Shown in pieces: positions 1-5,792 of a stretch of 5,792 nucleotides of DNA (position 1 is its first letter; every line of letters begins with the position of its first letter). The DNA comes from Bacteroidota bacterium (GTDB lineage: Bacteria; Bacteroidota; Bacteroidia; J057), in NCBI GenBank assembly GCA_004292985.1, contig RDXT01000320.1:1-5792 (forward strand), given 5' to 3'. The notes beneath the pieces are model-generated. The model saw only the letters and a list, made by a program, of their open reading frames with translations, was not told where the DNA came from and searched no databases. Made by a program: the position numbers and the translations under genes.

Positions 1-217
1 GAGAGAGAAACGGAACGGATGCGCCCCATGCACTCGTGCACATGCAAACTCACTCCTATACTTGATGTAAGATAGAAGAGAGAAAGTGTATATGCCAGTA
101 CTCTTTTCACGCACCTAATATAACGAAACGCGGCCTGAAAAAGTTACCTCCGCTTGCTACGATTTGTGAATGATGTAAAAAATCCATTACCTTAGCATAT
201 ATCTGACGTACTTGCTC
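1..217. other. Upstream region without a supported gene
   Basis: All three forward frames from base 1 hit stops by about base 75, and the peptides they encode look like nothing I recognise. The stretch is AT-richer than the genes. It contains GAGAGAAA twice (3-10 and 78-85) and a small dyad TGCAC-TC-GTGCA (29-40). A loose Bacteroidota -7-like string, TA-CGA-TTTG (158-166), has a three-base instead of two-base spacer and no clear -33 partner. The region probably holds the promoter and leader of the gene starting at 218, but no element can be named with confidence. A long minus-strand reading frame crossing it is treated as a shadow of the plus-strand gene. Confidence 0.5.
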
Positions 218-736
218 ATGGAAATCATCAAAAAATATGCGCTGGCTATCACAGCGTTCCTGTTTCTTGCCATCCTCATTTCGCCTTTTATAAAAAAAAC
301 TGCGTGGCCTGACCATGGCGTACTGGCAGTAAGCGGCGAAGGTCTTCATAGTCTGTCTCTTACACCGGAGCAACTTTCTGCAATGCCCCGCGTCAATATC
401 CAGGTAGAGCGCAGAGATGGCACCAACACCCGTTTTGAGGGTATTCCGCTGATTGGAATCCTGAAAGAAGCAGGCCTTGCCATCGGAGAAGACCTGCGGG
501 GCAAGGGCCTCACCCGCTTTGTGCAGGTTACAGGCGAGGACGGATATCAGGTGGTATTCAGCCTTCCGGAACTCGATCCGGGCTTTAGCGAAGGTTCTGT
601 TATCCTGGCAGATGTCGAAAACGGCAAGCCCCTCAGTGAGGGGGACGGTCCCTATCGTCTGGTGGTGCCGGGAGAAAAACGCCAGGCCCGCTGGGTAAAA
701 GGCGTAGTCCGGATTCAGGTAGTGGACGGTCGGTAA
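218..736 (+). CDS. Membrane-anchored molybdopterin-binding-domain protein (sulfite oxidase-like fold, PF00174 type)
   Basis: A 172-residue protein is read from the ATG at 218. A TTG at 212, two codons earlier, is also in frame but less likely; neither has a visible Shine-Dalgarno. Residues 1-27 are a short lysine-bearing N-terminus followed by one hydrophobic segment (about 8-25) with no lipobox, so I infer an uncleaved anchor or signal peptide with the rest in the periplasm. From about residue 34 the pattern follows the oxidoreductase molybdopterin-binding family: a beta-strand 'VSGEG', 'LSLTPEQLSAMP', 'FEGIPLIGILKEAG', 'VQVTGEDGYQVVFSLPEL', 'GPYRLVVPGEKRQARWVKGV' and a final 'RIQV'. The protein has no cysteine, so the residue that ligates molybdenum in sulfite oxidase and YedY/MsrP is missing. 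It is therefore probably a single-domain, non-canonical member, either binding the cofactor without Cys or non-catalytic. Its substrate is unknown. The gldN homologue follows in the same direction after 103 bases; co-transcription is possible but not shown. Confidence 0.85.
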   Translation: MEIIKKYALAITAFLFLAILISPFIKKTAWPDHGVLAVSGEGLHSLSLTPEQLSAMPRVNIQVERRDGTNTRFEGIPLIGILKEAGLAIGEDLRGKGLTRFVQVTGEDGYQVVFSLPELDPGFSEGSVILADVENGKPLSEGDGPYRLVVPGEKRQARWVKGVVRIQVVDGR

Positions 737-763
737 ATCTTCCGGAAAGCGGCGCTTCGGTAG

Positions 764-809
764 GGTATGAAGCGCGATGGGTGTTTCATTGGCATGAAGC
801 ACGCATACC
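764..809 (+). repeat. Hairpin with overlapping direct repeat between the molybdopterin-fold gene and gldN
   Basis: GGTATGAAGCGCG (764-776) recurs as GGCATGAAGCACG (791-803), matching at 11 of 13 positions with a 27-base offset. A stem forms between GTGTTTCAT (781-789) and ATGAAGCAC (794-802), with a TGGC loop and one G-T pair. It is extended past one mismatch by ATG (777-779) against CAT (804-806). A competing outer pairing, GGTATG (764-769) with CATACC (804-809), is also possible. No T-run follows, so this is not a standard intrinsic terminator. It may be an attenuating or processing structure in the gldN leader, or a paired protein-binding site, or chance. Confidence 0.4.
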
Positions 810-839
810 TTCCGGGAATTTATTAACCTGATATTCACA

Positions 840-1697
840 ATGACTCGAAATCCCTTGTTATGCACGCTCGCCGGAGCGTATTTGCTTCTGGCGGCTCTTC
901 AGACAGTTGCGCAGCCCCATGTTCGTCCTGAAGACCATTTCTGGCGTCGCCGCGTGGTAAACCGCCTCGTCCTGTCAGAAAAAATCAACAAGCCCCTGAT
1001 CGCGCATGAAGCGGCTGCCTACAGCCCCGGCGGTCTTTTTACCGAAACCAACGGCATTGTCGCCTCCCTAATCAATGGCCTTAAAGCAGGCAAATACCTC
1101 GCATACGATCCCGACAACTGGGAGAAAACCCTTGCATATGAGGACATTACGCGAAAAATGCAGGAATGGGACCAGGCGCTGACGGGCGTAAACGAAGAGA
1201 CATACGCAGAAGATTCGCTTGCCAGCGATGAGTGGGCTGCCAGCTTCGACCAGCCTGCATCCGAACCTGTGCAGGATGAATGGGGCCTGGCACCTGTGCA
1301 GTCGGATCTGCCGCCGCCTGCTGCCTGGCAACCCGACCTCATGGCGTATGAGGAGGTCATTCACATGGTCGAAGACTGGATTTTTGACAAAAACACCTCC
1401 AGCATGGTCTATCAGATCGCCTATTTTGAGGTTATCTGGGTGGATCCCAGCGGAGCGCTGCCCGAAAAAGTGCTCGCCCGCTTTATGTGGAAGGATGTGC
1501 TCGAGCAATTAGAGAATACCCAGTGGCAAAACCGCTTTAACGATGCCGAAGCCCGCTCGATTGCCGAGGCATTTGAGTTGCGCATCTTCGACAGCTTTAT
1601 GATCAGCGTCGGTGGCAACCCGATCCAGACCCTCGCCGAGGCTGAGCGCCGCCGCCAGGAACTGATCGAGTTCGAACACCACCTCTGGAATTACTAA
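840..1697 (+). CDS. gldN: GldN-family gliding motility / type IX secretion protein, isolated copy
   Basis: A 285-residue protein. GldN/PorN is a periplasmic protein that joins GldK in the ring-like complex of the type IX secretion system, which exports proteins across the outer membrane and supports gliding in Bacteroidota (family knowledge). Residues 1-24 form a signal peptide with likely cleavage after 'QTVA'. The N-terminal half has the GldN pattern 'RRVVNRLVLSEKINKPL' (37-53), 'LFTETNGIVASLINGLKAGK' (66-85) and 'AYDPDN' (88-93). The C-terminal half has 'VEDWIFDKNTSSM' (177-189), 'IAYFEVIWVDP' (193-203), 'NRFNDAEARS' (231-240) and the typical ending 'LIEFEHHLWNY'. Residues 107-183 contain no Lys or Arg and are rich in Asp, Glu and Pro, suggesting a flexible acidic insert. 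Canonical gldN sits directly after gldK-gldL-gldM; here the upstream gene is unrelated and the downstream gene is convergent, so this looks like an extra or relocated copy. The start is the ATG at 840, with no Shine-Dalgarno, as is common in the phylum. Confidence 0.88.
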   Translation: MTRNPLLCTLAGAYLLLAALQTVAQPHVRPEDHFWRRRVVNRLVLSEKINKPLIAHEAAAYSPGGLFTETNGIVASLINGLKAGKYLAYDPDNWEKTLAYEDITRKMQEWDQALTGVNEETYAEDSLASDEWAASFDQPASEPVQDEWGLAPVQSDLPPPAAWQPDLMAYEEVIHMVEDWIFDKNTSSMVYQIAYFEVIWVDPSGALPEKVLARFMWKDVLEQLENTQWQNRFNDAEARSIAEAFELRIFDSFMISVGGNPIQTLAEAERRRQELIEFEHHLWNY

Positions 1698-1700
1698 ACT

Positions 1701-1721
1701 CCCTATTACCCCTATTCCCTA
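1701..1721. repeat. CCCTATT-like short repeats in the convergent junction
   Basis: CCCTATT occurs at 1701-1707 and 1710-1716, followed directly by CCCTA (1717-1721), giving imperfect units of 7 to 9 bases. They fill most of the 21-base gap between the two converging stop codons (gldN ends at 1697, the minus-strand gene ends at 1719) and run into that stop codon. This resembles short tandemly repeated intergenic sequences, but with so few units chance is possible. Confidence 0.4.
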
Positions 1722-4046
1722 CTTCCCATACGAATAGGTATCCAGAAATCCGCATTCGCCGATGGCCCGCTCATAGTAGCGGGTCTTTTTGTATTTGGCG
1801 ATCAGCGCGTCAAAGTCCTTGCGGTACAGGGGCTTACGCTTCAGGTCTTCCTCTTCCCAGTCGCTGTATCCATCGAGATAGAACTGGTTCTGGCGGCATT
1901 TGGCGGCCATAAAGGTAGCCTCAGCGCCCAGCTCAGGATTTTTGGTGGTCAGTGCGATCGCTTTACGGTAATAGGCCTCGGCGCGGGTCATATCCACAAA
2001 AAGGCTGTTTTTCTCTTTGACGGCCCATTCATCATTCGATTCTGCATCAAATACCCAGATCGAACCGCCGCTGCGATAATAGGCGGTGGCCATCCATGCA
2101 GGGCCGAAGTAGGTCATGTTGTAGCAAGCATTTCCCAGCTTCATAAACACCTCCGCCGAGGGCTTGCGCAGGGCTTCGGCATCGAGTTCGACCATTTTGC
2201 GGGCAAACGTAAGGCGGTTATAGGGGCTGTCACCGGTGCCGACTTCCCAGCAGTTTACGCAGTCGGAGGGGAAACCCTGGAAGGGATCGAGCGGAATATT
2301 ATACGTCGTAACCATCGCCAGCGCCTCCTGGGGCAGCTTTTCATAGATCGCAATGGCTTCTTTCCAGCGACCCTCGCGCATGAGCAGGGTAGCTTTCATC
2401 TCCAGCATCAGGTTGCGGGCCTGGCTGGCATCTATCCGGGAGATCAGTTCCAGCTCCAGCTCGTTGGGTTTGCGGGTCTGAAGTCCATCCAGCCATTTCA
2501 GAATGTCGTACACCACAGCCTTGTCGGGGTACATCAGGAGGTCATAATAGGTCTGGGTGCAGAGATAGGCCTTTCCTTTCGCTCCGGCCACTTTATAGAG
2601 GCGGGCATAGGTTTTGAAGAGGTATTGCGAAGATTTGAGCCTGAGCTGGTGCGGTTCGTCCTCGGCAAAGGGCAGTTTTTTCATCTCCTGATAGAGGCGC
2701 AGTTCGTCGGCAGGGGTGAGTTTGGTCAGGCGGCTGAGGCGGATTACCCAGCGGTAAAAGCCTGCATAGGTTTTGTCTCTGGCGTCGCTGCTTTGGGTGG
2801 CGACTGCGGCAAAAAGGGCATCTGCTTTGTCAAAATCACTCCGCATAAAGGCCAGGTACCCTTGTGCCATGCGGAAAAACGGACCTTTGCGGATTTTATT
2901 TTCCTTCACGCAGAGGTCGGCAAATGCATACAGTTCATTGAGGTAGGCCAGGGACTCGGCTGTGGAGCGCTCTTTGTAGCTTTGTTTCAGCGGAAAAGCG
3001 AAATCGAAGTCCCATCCGAAAAAGTCGCTTTCGAGCTTGTTGATCTCGCGCGACATCAGAAATGCAATTTTATCCGAAGCAGGATCGAGCGCATAAATGG
3101 CCTTCATTTCGTCTAAGGCCCTGCTGTCTATATTAATGCCCCGCATAAAATAGAGGGTGGCTTTTTCAGCGGGCGTTTTGCAATAGGTCAGCACACTGTC
3201 CCATTCTTCGTCGCTCTCCACCGAAAGGCTTTGCCAGGCCTGAATGCGCTTGCTGGGGCAGTTTTCGAAGACCTGTGAGAACAGATACGCGGCTTCGAGG
3301 TGGCGGTTGAGGTCCTGGAGGGCGCCTGCCTTATGCCCCAGGCTCCACCAGTAGAGCAGGCCTGTGTTTTTGAGGGGCAATACCAGTTCGTCGAAGAGTT
3401 TCACGCAGGTTTCGAGCTGCCCGGAGTAATGGGCGAGGCGGACCACCTGAAAGGCATAGCGCATTTTCAGGAAGGGGTCCTGGGTCTGGGCATATTTATT
3501 TTTGCCTTCAGTAACGAGGCGGGCCATTTCGGTGAGGTCCCAGGCGGGCGGATCCCAGCTTTCGGGGTCCACCGTTACCTGAGGCTCACAGCGTTTGGCA
3601 TAGAGCAGATAGTCGGCAGCGTCGGTATTCCGGCTTTTGTTGAGGGCCTGAAGAAAGGTATTTGACGCACTCAGCGATTCGGGCAGTTTACCCTTGCCTT
3701 TTTTCTGAAGCCAGTTTTGTGCCTGGTTCATATCCTCCCTGCTCAATGTATAAACCACCAGCGCGATGTCGGCGGCACTTGCCTGAGCGCCTGCATATTG
3801 CTGCCACTCTTTCAGGTTGTCTTTTTGTTTGGCTTCTACATTGTTGAACCAGTCATAGCTGTAGTAGCGGTCAAAACTCACATGCAGGGCATTAAAGTCC
3901 TCCATGTTGCTGAGGGAGGGATCAAAGAGCGAATAGTATGCGATATAGTCTTCCGGCTCGAAGGAGCAGGCCCGCGAAATCTGCAAAGGCTTGGTAATCA
4001 GGAAGATACTAATCAAACATACGAGTAATGGCTTCAAGGCTTTCAT
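1719..4046 (-). CDS. Exported helical TPR-like protein of unknown function (775 aa)
   Basis: The N-terminus has lysines at 2 and 5, a hydrophobic core (about 6-18) and 'QISRAC', read as a signal peptide cleaved near residues 26-27. The bases before Cys27 (S-R-A) do not make a good lipobox, so lipidation is doubtful. The mature protein is rich in Tyr, Trp and amphipathic helices. Repeat-like helical pairs include 207-222, 230-262, 388-415, 542-570, 632-662 and 685-718 ('AEAYYRKAIALT...GAEATFMAAKC'), typical of tetratricopeptide solenoids, although I assign no exact repeats. The C-terminus 'YYERAIGECGFLDTY' is not a type IX sorting domain. I recall similar large exported proteins of unknown function in Bacteroidota but no assigned role. 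The start overlaps the end of the upstream lipoprotein gene by 38 bases; the next in-frame ATG (residue 48) would lose the signal peptide, so the overlap is probably real and implies coupled translation. A scaffold or partner-binding role is inference from the fold alone. Confidence 0.85.
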   Translation of the reverse strand: MKALKPLLVCLISIFLITKPLQISRACSFEPEDYIAYYSLFDPSLSNMEDFNALHVSFDRYYSYDWFNNVEAKQKDNLKEWQQYAGAQASAADIALVVYTLSREDMNQAQNWLQKKGKGKLPESLSASNTFLQALNKSRNTDAADYLLYAKRCEPQVTVDPESWDPPAWDLTEMARLVTEGKNKYAQTQDPFLKMRYAFQVVRLAHYSGQLETCVKLFDELVLPLKNTGLLYWWSLGHKAGALQDLNRHLEAAYLFSQVFENCPSKRIQAWQSLSVESDEEWDSVLTYCKTPAEKATLYFMRGINIDSRALDEMKAIYALDPASDKIAFLMSREINKLESDFFGWDFDFAFPLKQSYKERSTAESLAYLNELYAFADLCVKENKIRKGPFFRMAQGYLAFMRSDFDKADALFAAVATQSSDARDKTYAGFYRWVIRLSRLTKLTPADELRLYQEMKKLPFAEDEPHQLRLKSSQYLFKTYARLYKVAGAKGKAYLCTQTYYDLLMYPDKAVVYDILKWLDGLQTRKPNELELELISRIDASQARNLMLEMKATLLMREGRWKEAIAIYEKLPQEALAMVTTYNIPLDPFQGFPSDCVNCWEVGTGDSPYNRLTFARKMVELDAEALRKPSAEVFMKLGNACYNMTYFGPAWMATAYYRSGGSIWVFDAESNDEWAVKEKNSLFVDMTRAEAYYRKAIALTTKNPELGAEATFMAAKCRQNQFYLDGYSDWEEEDLKRKPLYRKDFDALIAKYKKTRYYERAIGECGFLDTYSYGK
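1764..1790 (+). terminator. Intrinsic terminator for gldN, inside the antisense end of the TPR-like gene
   Basis: GGCCCGCT (1764-1771) pairs with AGCGGGTC (1778-1785) across a six-base loop: six consecutive Watson-Crick pairs, then one G-T and one G-C pair. TTTTT follows at once (1786-1790). The T-run lies only on the plus-strand 3' side, so it should stop transcripts coming from gldN, whose stop codon is 66 bases upstream of the stem. On the minus strand these bases encode the stretch around 'KKTRYYERA' near the C-terminus of the 775-residue protein. No comparable structure was seen downstream of that minus-strand gene. Confidence 0.6.
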
Positions 4047-5019
4047 ACGGATATTGTTCGGCAGTCTGGGGAGTCAGATGATAATATACAAGGTGTATGT
4101 CGGGATTCCGGATCAGCGGGGCAACAAGTGAAGCGGCTTCCTGCAAGAGGGAGTAGTCCACCTGCTCGATCCGCAGCTCGTCGCCGCCATAGAGGTACAC
4201 GCCATTCAGAAATGTGCCCGAATCTACGCGAAATCGCTGATCTGTAAAAGCCTGAAAGCGCGAAGTGTCGCGAAGTTCCTGCACGGGCGCGGGCGAAATG
4301 AGGTCTATGGGCCTGCCCTGCCGCACAATCACCACCCAGGAAAAAGCAGGCAGGGCCACATCGAGCGGCAGCGGGTAGGTTTTGATACCGCCCAGATAGG
4401 GTTTGGCTGTTTCGGGATCGAAGATCGAATTTTGCGTCTCCGGGTCGCGCAGGTCGCCCATATTGTAAAACATCAGCATGCCTCTGTCCACGGGTGGCAC
4501 GCCGGTACTGCCTGCATATTTGACCTGGTGCAGGCGGATCGTCGCCGAAAGCGTAGGCCCCGGCCATGCCTTGCGAATCTCTTCTAAGAGCCGGAAATAG
4601 GAGGCCCTGCTTTGCTCGCTCCAGTCGCAATCTATCTGTATTTCAGGCACTTGCCTTCCTCCCAGCAGACGCTGCATACGGGTGCTTATTTTCTGTGCAA
4701 GCATCGGAACCTCGTCCGCATCCACCCTGAGCATGACCTCATTGGTGATATAGACCACCGGAACGACCTCCCATGTTTGCCAGGCACTGCTATCGGCGCG
4801 GAGGCTCGCGCGGGGTGTGGCAGCATTACCTTCCCAGGCGACATCAAAGAGGCGGACATAGAGCCGTTTGACCGAAAGCTGCTTCAGGTAGTCCGTTTCG
4901 CCTTTTGTGAGGGCAAATTCGCTTTTCCAGTGATAGAAGGAAGGATGAATGTCCCGCTTTTTCCCGCAGGAAAGCAGCAGCAGGCAGAGGACCAGGGCAG
5001 ACAAGGCACTTCGGAGCAT
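4009..5019 (-). CDS. Lipoprotein of unknown function with DUF3142-like/TIM-barrel features (336 aa)
   Basis: The first 18 residues are a lipoprotein signal: 'MLRSALSALVLCLLLLSC' with lipobox L-L-S-C and Cys18 as the lipidated residue, followed by 'GKKRD'. After that come alternating strand and helix blocks: 'VKRLYVRLFDVAWEG' (50-64), 'EVVPVVYITNEVM' (84-96), 'VPEIQIDCDWSEQSRASYFRLL' within 124-145, 'LSATIRLHQVKY' (157-168), 'GMLMFYNMGDL' (180-190), 'PLPLDVALPAFSW' (216-228) and 'LNGVYLYGGDEL' (271-282). The 'IQIDCDW' strand with Asp130 and Asp132, then 'LSATIRL', resembles DUF3142 and other glycosidase-like TIM barrels. That link is from memory of the pattern, and no enzyme activity is established. 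It is the first gene of a probable two-gene operon with the overlapping TPR-like gene. The ATG at 5019 has no Shine-Dalgarno; a palindrome lies just upstream. Confidence 0.85.
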   Translation of the reverse strand: MLRSALSALVLCLLLLSCGKKRDIHPSFYHWKSEFALTKGETDYLKQLSVKRLYVRLFDVAWEGNAATPRASLRADSSAWQTWEVVPVVYITNEVMLRVDADEVPMLAQKISTRMQRLLGGRQVPEIQIDCDWSEQSRASYFRLLEEIRKAWPGPTLSATIRLHQVKYAGSTGVPPVDRGMLMFYNMGDLRDPETQNSIFDPETAKPYLGGIKTYPLPLDVALPAFSWVVIVRQGRPIDLISPAPVQELRDTSRFQAFTDQRFRVDSGTFLNGVYLYGGDELRIEQVDYSLLQEAASLVAPLIRNPDIHLVYYHLTPQTAEQYPYESLEAITRMFD

Positions 5020-5025
5020 GGGGGC

Positions 5026-5039
5026 AATTTACGTAAATT
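5026..5039. promoter_or_regulatory. Perfect 14-base palindrome in the divergent promoter region, candidate operator
   Basis: AATTTACGTAAATT is its own reverse complement. It begins 7 bases upstream of the lipoprotein start codon, inside the 75-base gap between two divergent genes. It also overlaps the putative -7 element of the opposite gene. A dimeric repressor bound here could affect both directions. This is inference from position and symmetry; no regulator gene is in the window. Confidence 0.45.
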
Positions 5040-5041
5040 TG
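5034..5041 (+). promoter_or_regulatory. Putative Bacteroidota -7 promoter element for the DUF434 gene
   Basis: TAAATTTG matches the TAnnTTTG consensus at every fixed position and would place a transcript start near 5048, about 47 bases before the ATG at 5095. I could not find a matching TTTG/TTG -33 element at the expected distance (about 5010-5016), so the promoter is only half supported. Confidence 0.4.
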
Positions 5042-5083
5042 TGGTTTGGGAAGGATTGACAAGGCCCAACGCTCACAGTTGCC

Positions 5084-5087
5084 GGAG
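5084..5087 (+). promoter_or_regulatory. Ribosome binding site GGAG deciding the DUF434 start
   Basis: GGAG ends seven bases before the ATG at 5095, an ideal spacing. The alternative ATG at 5119 has no such sequence at a usable distance. Shine-Dalgarno use is weak in Bacteroidota, so this favours the 5095 start without proving it. Confidence 0.45.
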
Positions 5088-5094
5088 ATTTCGT

Positions 5095-5792
5095 ATGTTG
5101 TTGTCAAATTCAGCCCCTATGTCCTCCCGGCAGCGCCACCGGGGTCAGCACTCGAATGATCCCCGGCTTTTCAGCGAAAAATGGATTCCTGTCCTCAATG
5201 AGGCAGTGGAAGACTATTCCTGGCTGATTTCCCGTGGCTACTCCGACGATGCCAGCCTCAAACTGGTGGGCGACCGCTACCGCCTCGACGAGCGGCAGCG
5301 GCGGGCTTTGGCGCGGGCAGGCTGCACAGACGAAGCACGGCAGACCCGCCGCATCCGGCGCATGGAGGCCGAAGGCCTGCGCGGACGAAGGCTTGTCATT
5401 GATGGCTACAACCTCCTGATTACCGTAGAAAGCGCCCTCGCGGGTGGCATTGTGCTCGACTGCCGCGACGACTGCTACCGCGACATCGCCAGTGTGCACG
5501 GCACCTACCGCGATGTGGAAGAAACACAGCCTGCACTGACCATGATCGGCATTTCGTTGCAAAAATTAGAGGTGGAGCATGTATTCTGGCTGCTCGACAG
5601 CCCGGTATCCAACAGTGGCCGCCTCAAACTGCTGATGCTCGACATTTCGCGGCAGTATAATTTTGACTGGAAAATCGAACTTTCTGCCAACCCTGACCGA
5701 AAAATCGCCGGGATGGAAGATGTGGTAGCCATTACCTCCGACAGCTGGGTACTCGACCACAGCAAAACCTGGTTCAATATGCACCGCCATGT
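5095..5792 (+). CDS. DUF434 domain-containing protein, PIN/NYN-like, 3' end cut by the window
   Basis: An open frame runs from the ATG at 5095 to the window end with no stop: 232 complete codons, and the C-terminus lies outside. An ATG at 5119 is the alternative start. Residue numbers use 5095. The first ~25 residues are polar and basic with no signal peptide, so the protein should be cytoplasmic. Residues 26-75 ('WIPVLNEAVEDYSWLISRGYS...LKLVGDRYRLDERQRRAL') match the usual N-terminal half of DUF434 proteins (COG2454). They are followed by 'GRRLVIDGYNLLITVESAL' (97-115), 'EVEHVFWLLDSPVSNSGRL' (159-177) and 'MEDVVAITSDSWVLD' (207-221). The spaced acidic residues Asp103/Asn106, Asp168 and Asp209/Asp216, with the D-G-x-N motif, resemble the metal site of PIN/NYN ribonucleases; nuclease activity is inference and has not been shown as far as I know. 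It is divergent from the lipoprotein operon across a 75-base gap. Confidence 0.87.
   Translation, partial: MLLSNSAPMSSRQRHRGQHSNDPRLFSEKWIPVLNEAVEDYSWLISRGYSDDASLKLVGDRYRLDERQRRALARAGCTDEARQTRRIRRMEAEGLRGRRLVIDGYNLLITVESALAGGIVLDCRDDCYRDIASVHGTYRDVEETQPALTMIGISLQKLEVEHVFWLLDSPVSNSGRLKLLMLDISRQYNFDWKIELSANPDRKIAGMEDVVAITSDSWVLDHSKTWFNMHRH

Noticed and set aside
29..40. TGCAC-TC-GTGCA dyad as an operator
   Set aside because: Only five bases per arm, far from any start codon, with no adjoining promoter element.
212..217. TTG start two codons before the ATG of the molybdopterin-fold gene
   Set aside because: ATG at 218 is a stronger start, and neither has a Shine-Dalgarno; the extra two residues add nothing to the signal segment.
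107..865. 252-residue minus-strand open frame opposite the molybdopterin-fold gene
   Set aside because: It lies antisense to a gene with clear family motifs, lacks recognisable domains or a signal peptide, and runs across both flanking intergenic stretches; best read as a shadow frame.
2625..3116. 163-residue plus-strand frame opposite the TPR-like gene
   Set aside because: Antisense to a continuous 775-residue gene with a signal peptide; the sequence shows no domain and no start context.
4043..4630. 195-residue minus-strand frame inside the lipoprotein gene
   Set aside because: It is an alternate frame of the lipoprotein coding sequence, rich in Arg, Ala and Gly as expected for a frame-shifted GC-rich gene, with no family pattern.
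5105..5112. Minus-strand TGAATTTG as the -7 element of the lipoprotein gene
   Set aside because: One mismatch to the consensus, no -33 partner, and it lies inside the start of the DUF434 coding sequence; too weak to annotate.
5110..5562. 150-residue minus-strand frame opposite the DUF434 gene
   Set aside because: The plus strand carries well-conserved DUF434 motifs over the same bases, so the minus frame is a shadow.

Overview
The window looks like a chromosomal segment of a Bacteroidota species, with moderate-to-high GC for that phylum. The strongest evidence is a clear GldN-type type IX secretion/gliding protein. Weaker support comes from two exported proteins of a style common in this phylum, mostly absent Shine-Dalgarno sequences, and a perfect match to the Bacteroidota -7 promoter element (TAnnTTTG). 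Genus cannot be read from the sequence; a member of the Saprospiria or Chitinophagia is a guess. I see no mobile element, CRISPR array, tRNA or rRNA.

Layout: 1-217 is an AT-richer stretch with no convincing gene. Two plus-strand genes follow: a small membrane-anchored protein with a sulfite-oxidase-type molybdopterin-binding fold (218-736) and an isolated gldN homologue (840-1697). The 103-base gap between them holds a hairpin and a short direct repeat. The gldN transcript appears to end at an intrinsic terminator (1764-1790) lying inside the 3' end of the converging gene.

Two minus-strand genes overlap by 38 bases and should form an operon, read from 5019 down to 1719. The first encodes a 336-residue lipoprotein with a probable TIM-barrel, DUF3142-like fold; the second encodes a 775-residue exported, all-helical TPR-like protein. 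I know no assigned function for either. Their overlap and shared export signals make them the best candidate here for an undescribed envelope system.

A 75-base divergent intergenic region (5020-5094) contains a perfect 14-base palindrome and a -7-like element. It separates this operon from a plus-strand DUF434 gene (5095 to the window end, truncated by the window) with PIN/NYN-like acidic motifs. GldN, the molybdopterin-fold protein, the lipoprotein and the TPR-like protein are all predicted to act in the envelope; the DUF434 protein has no export signal and should be cytoplasmic. No functional link between the two strand groups is shown beyond proximity.
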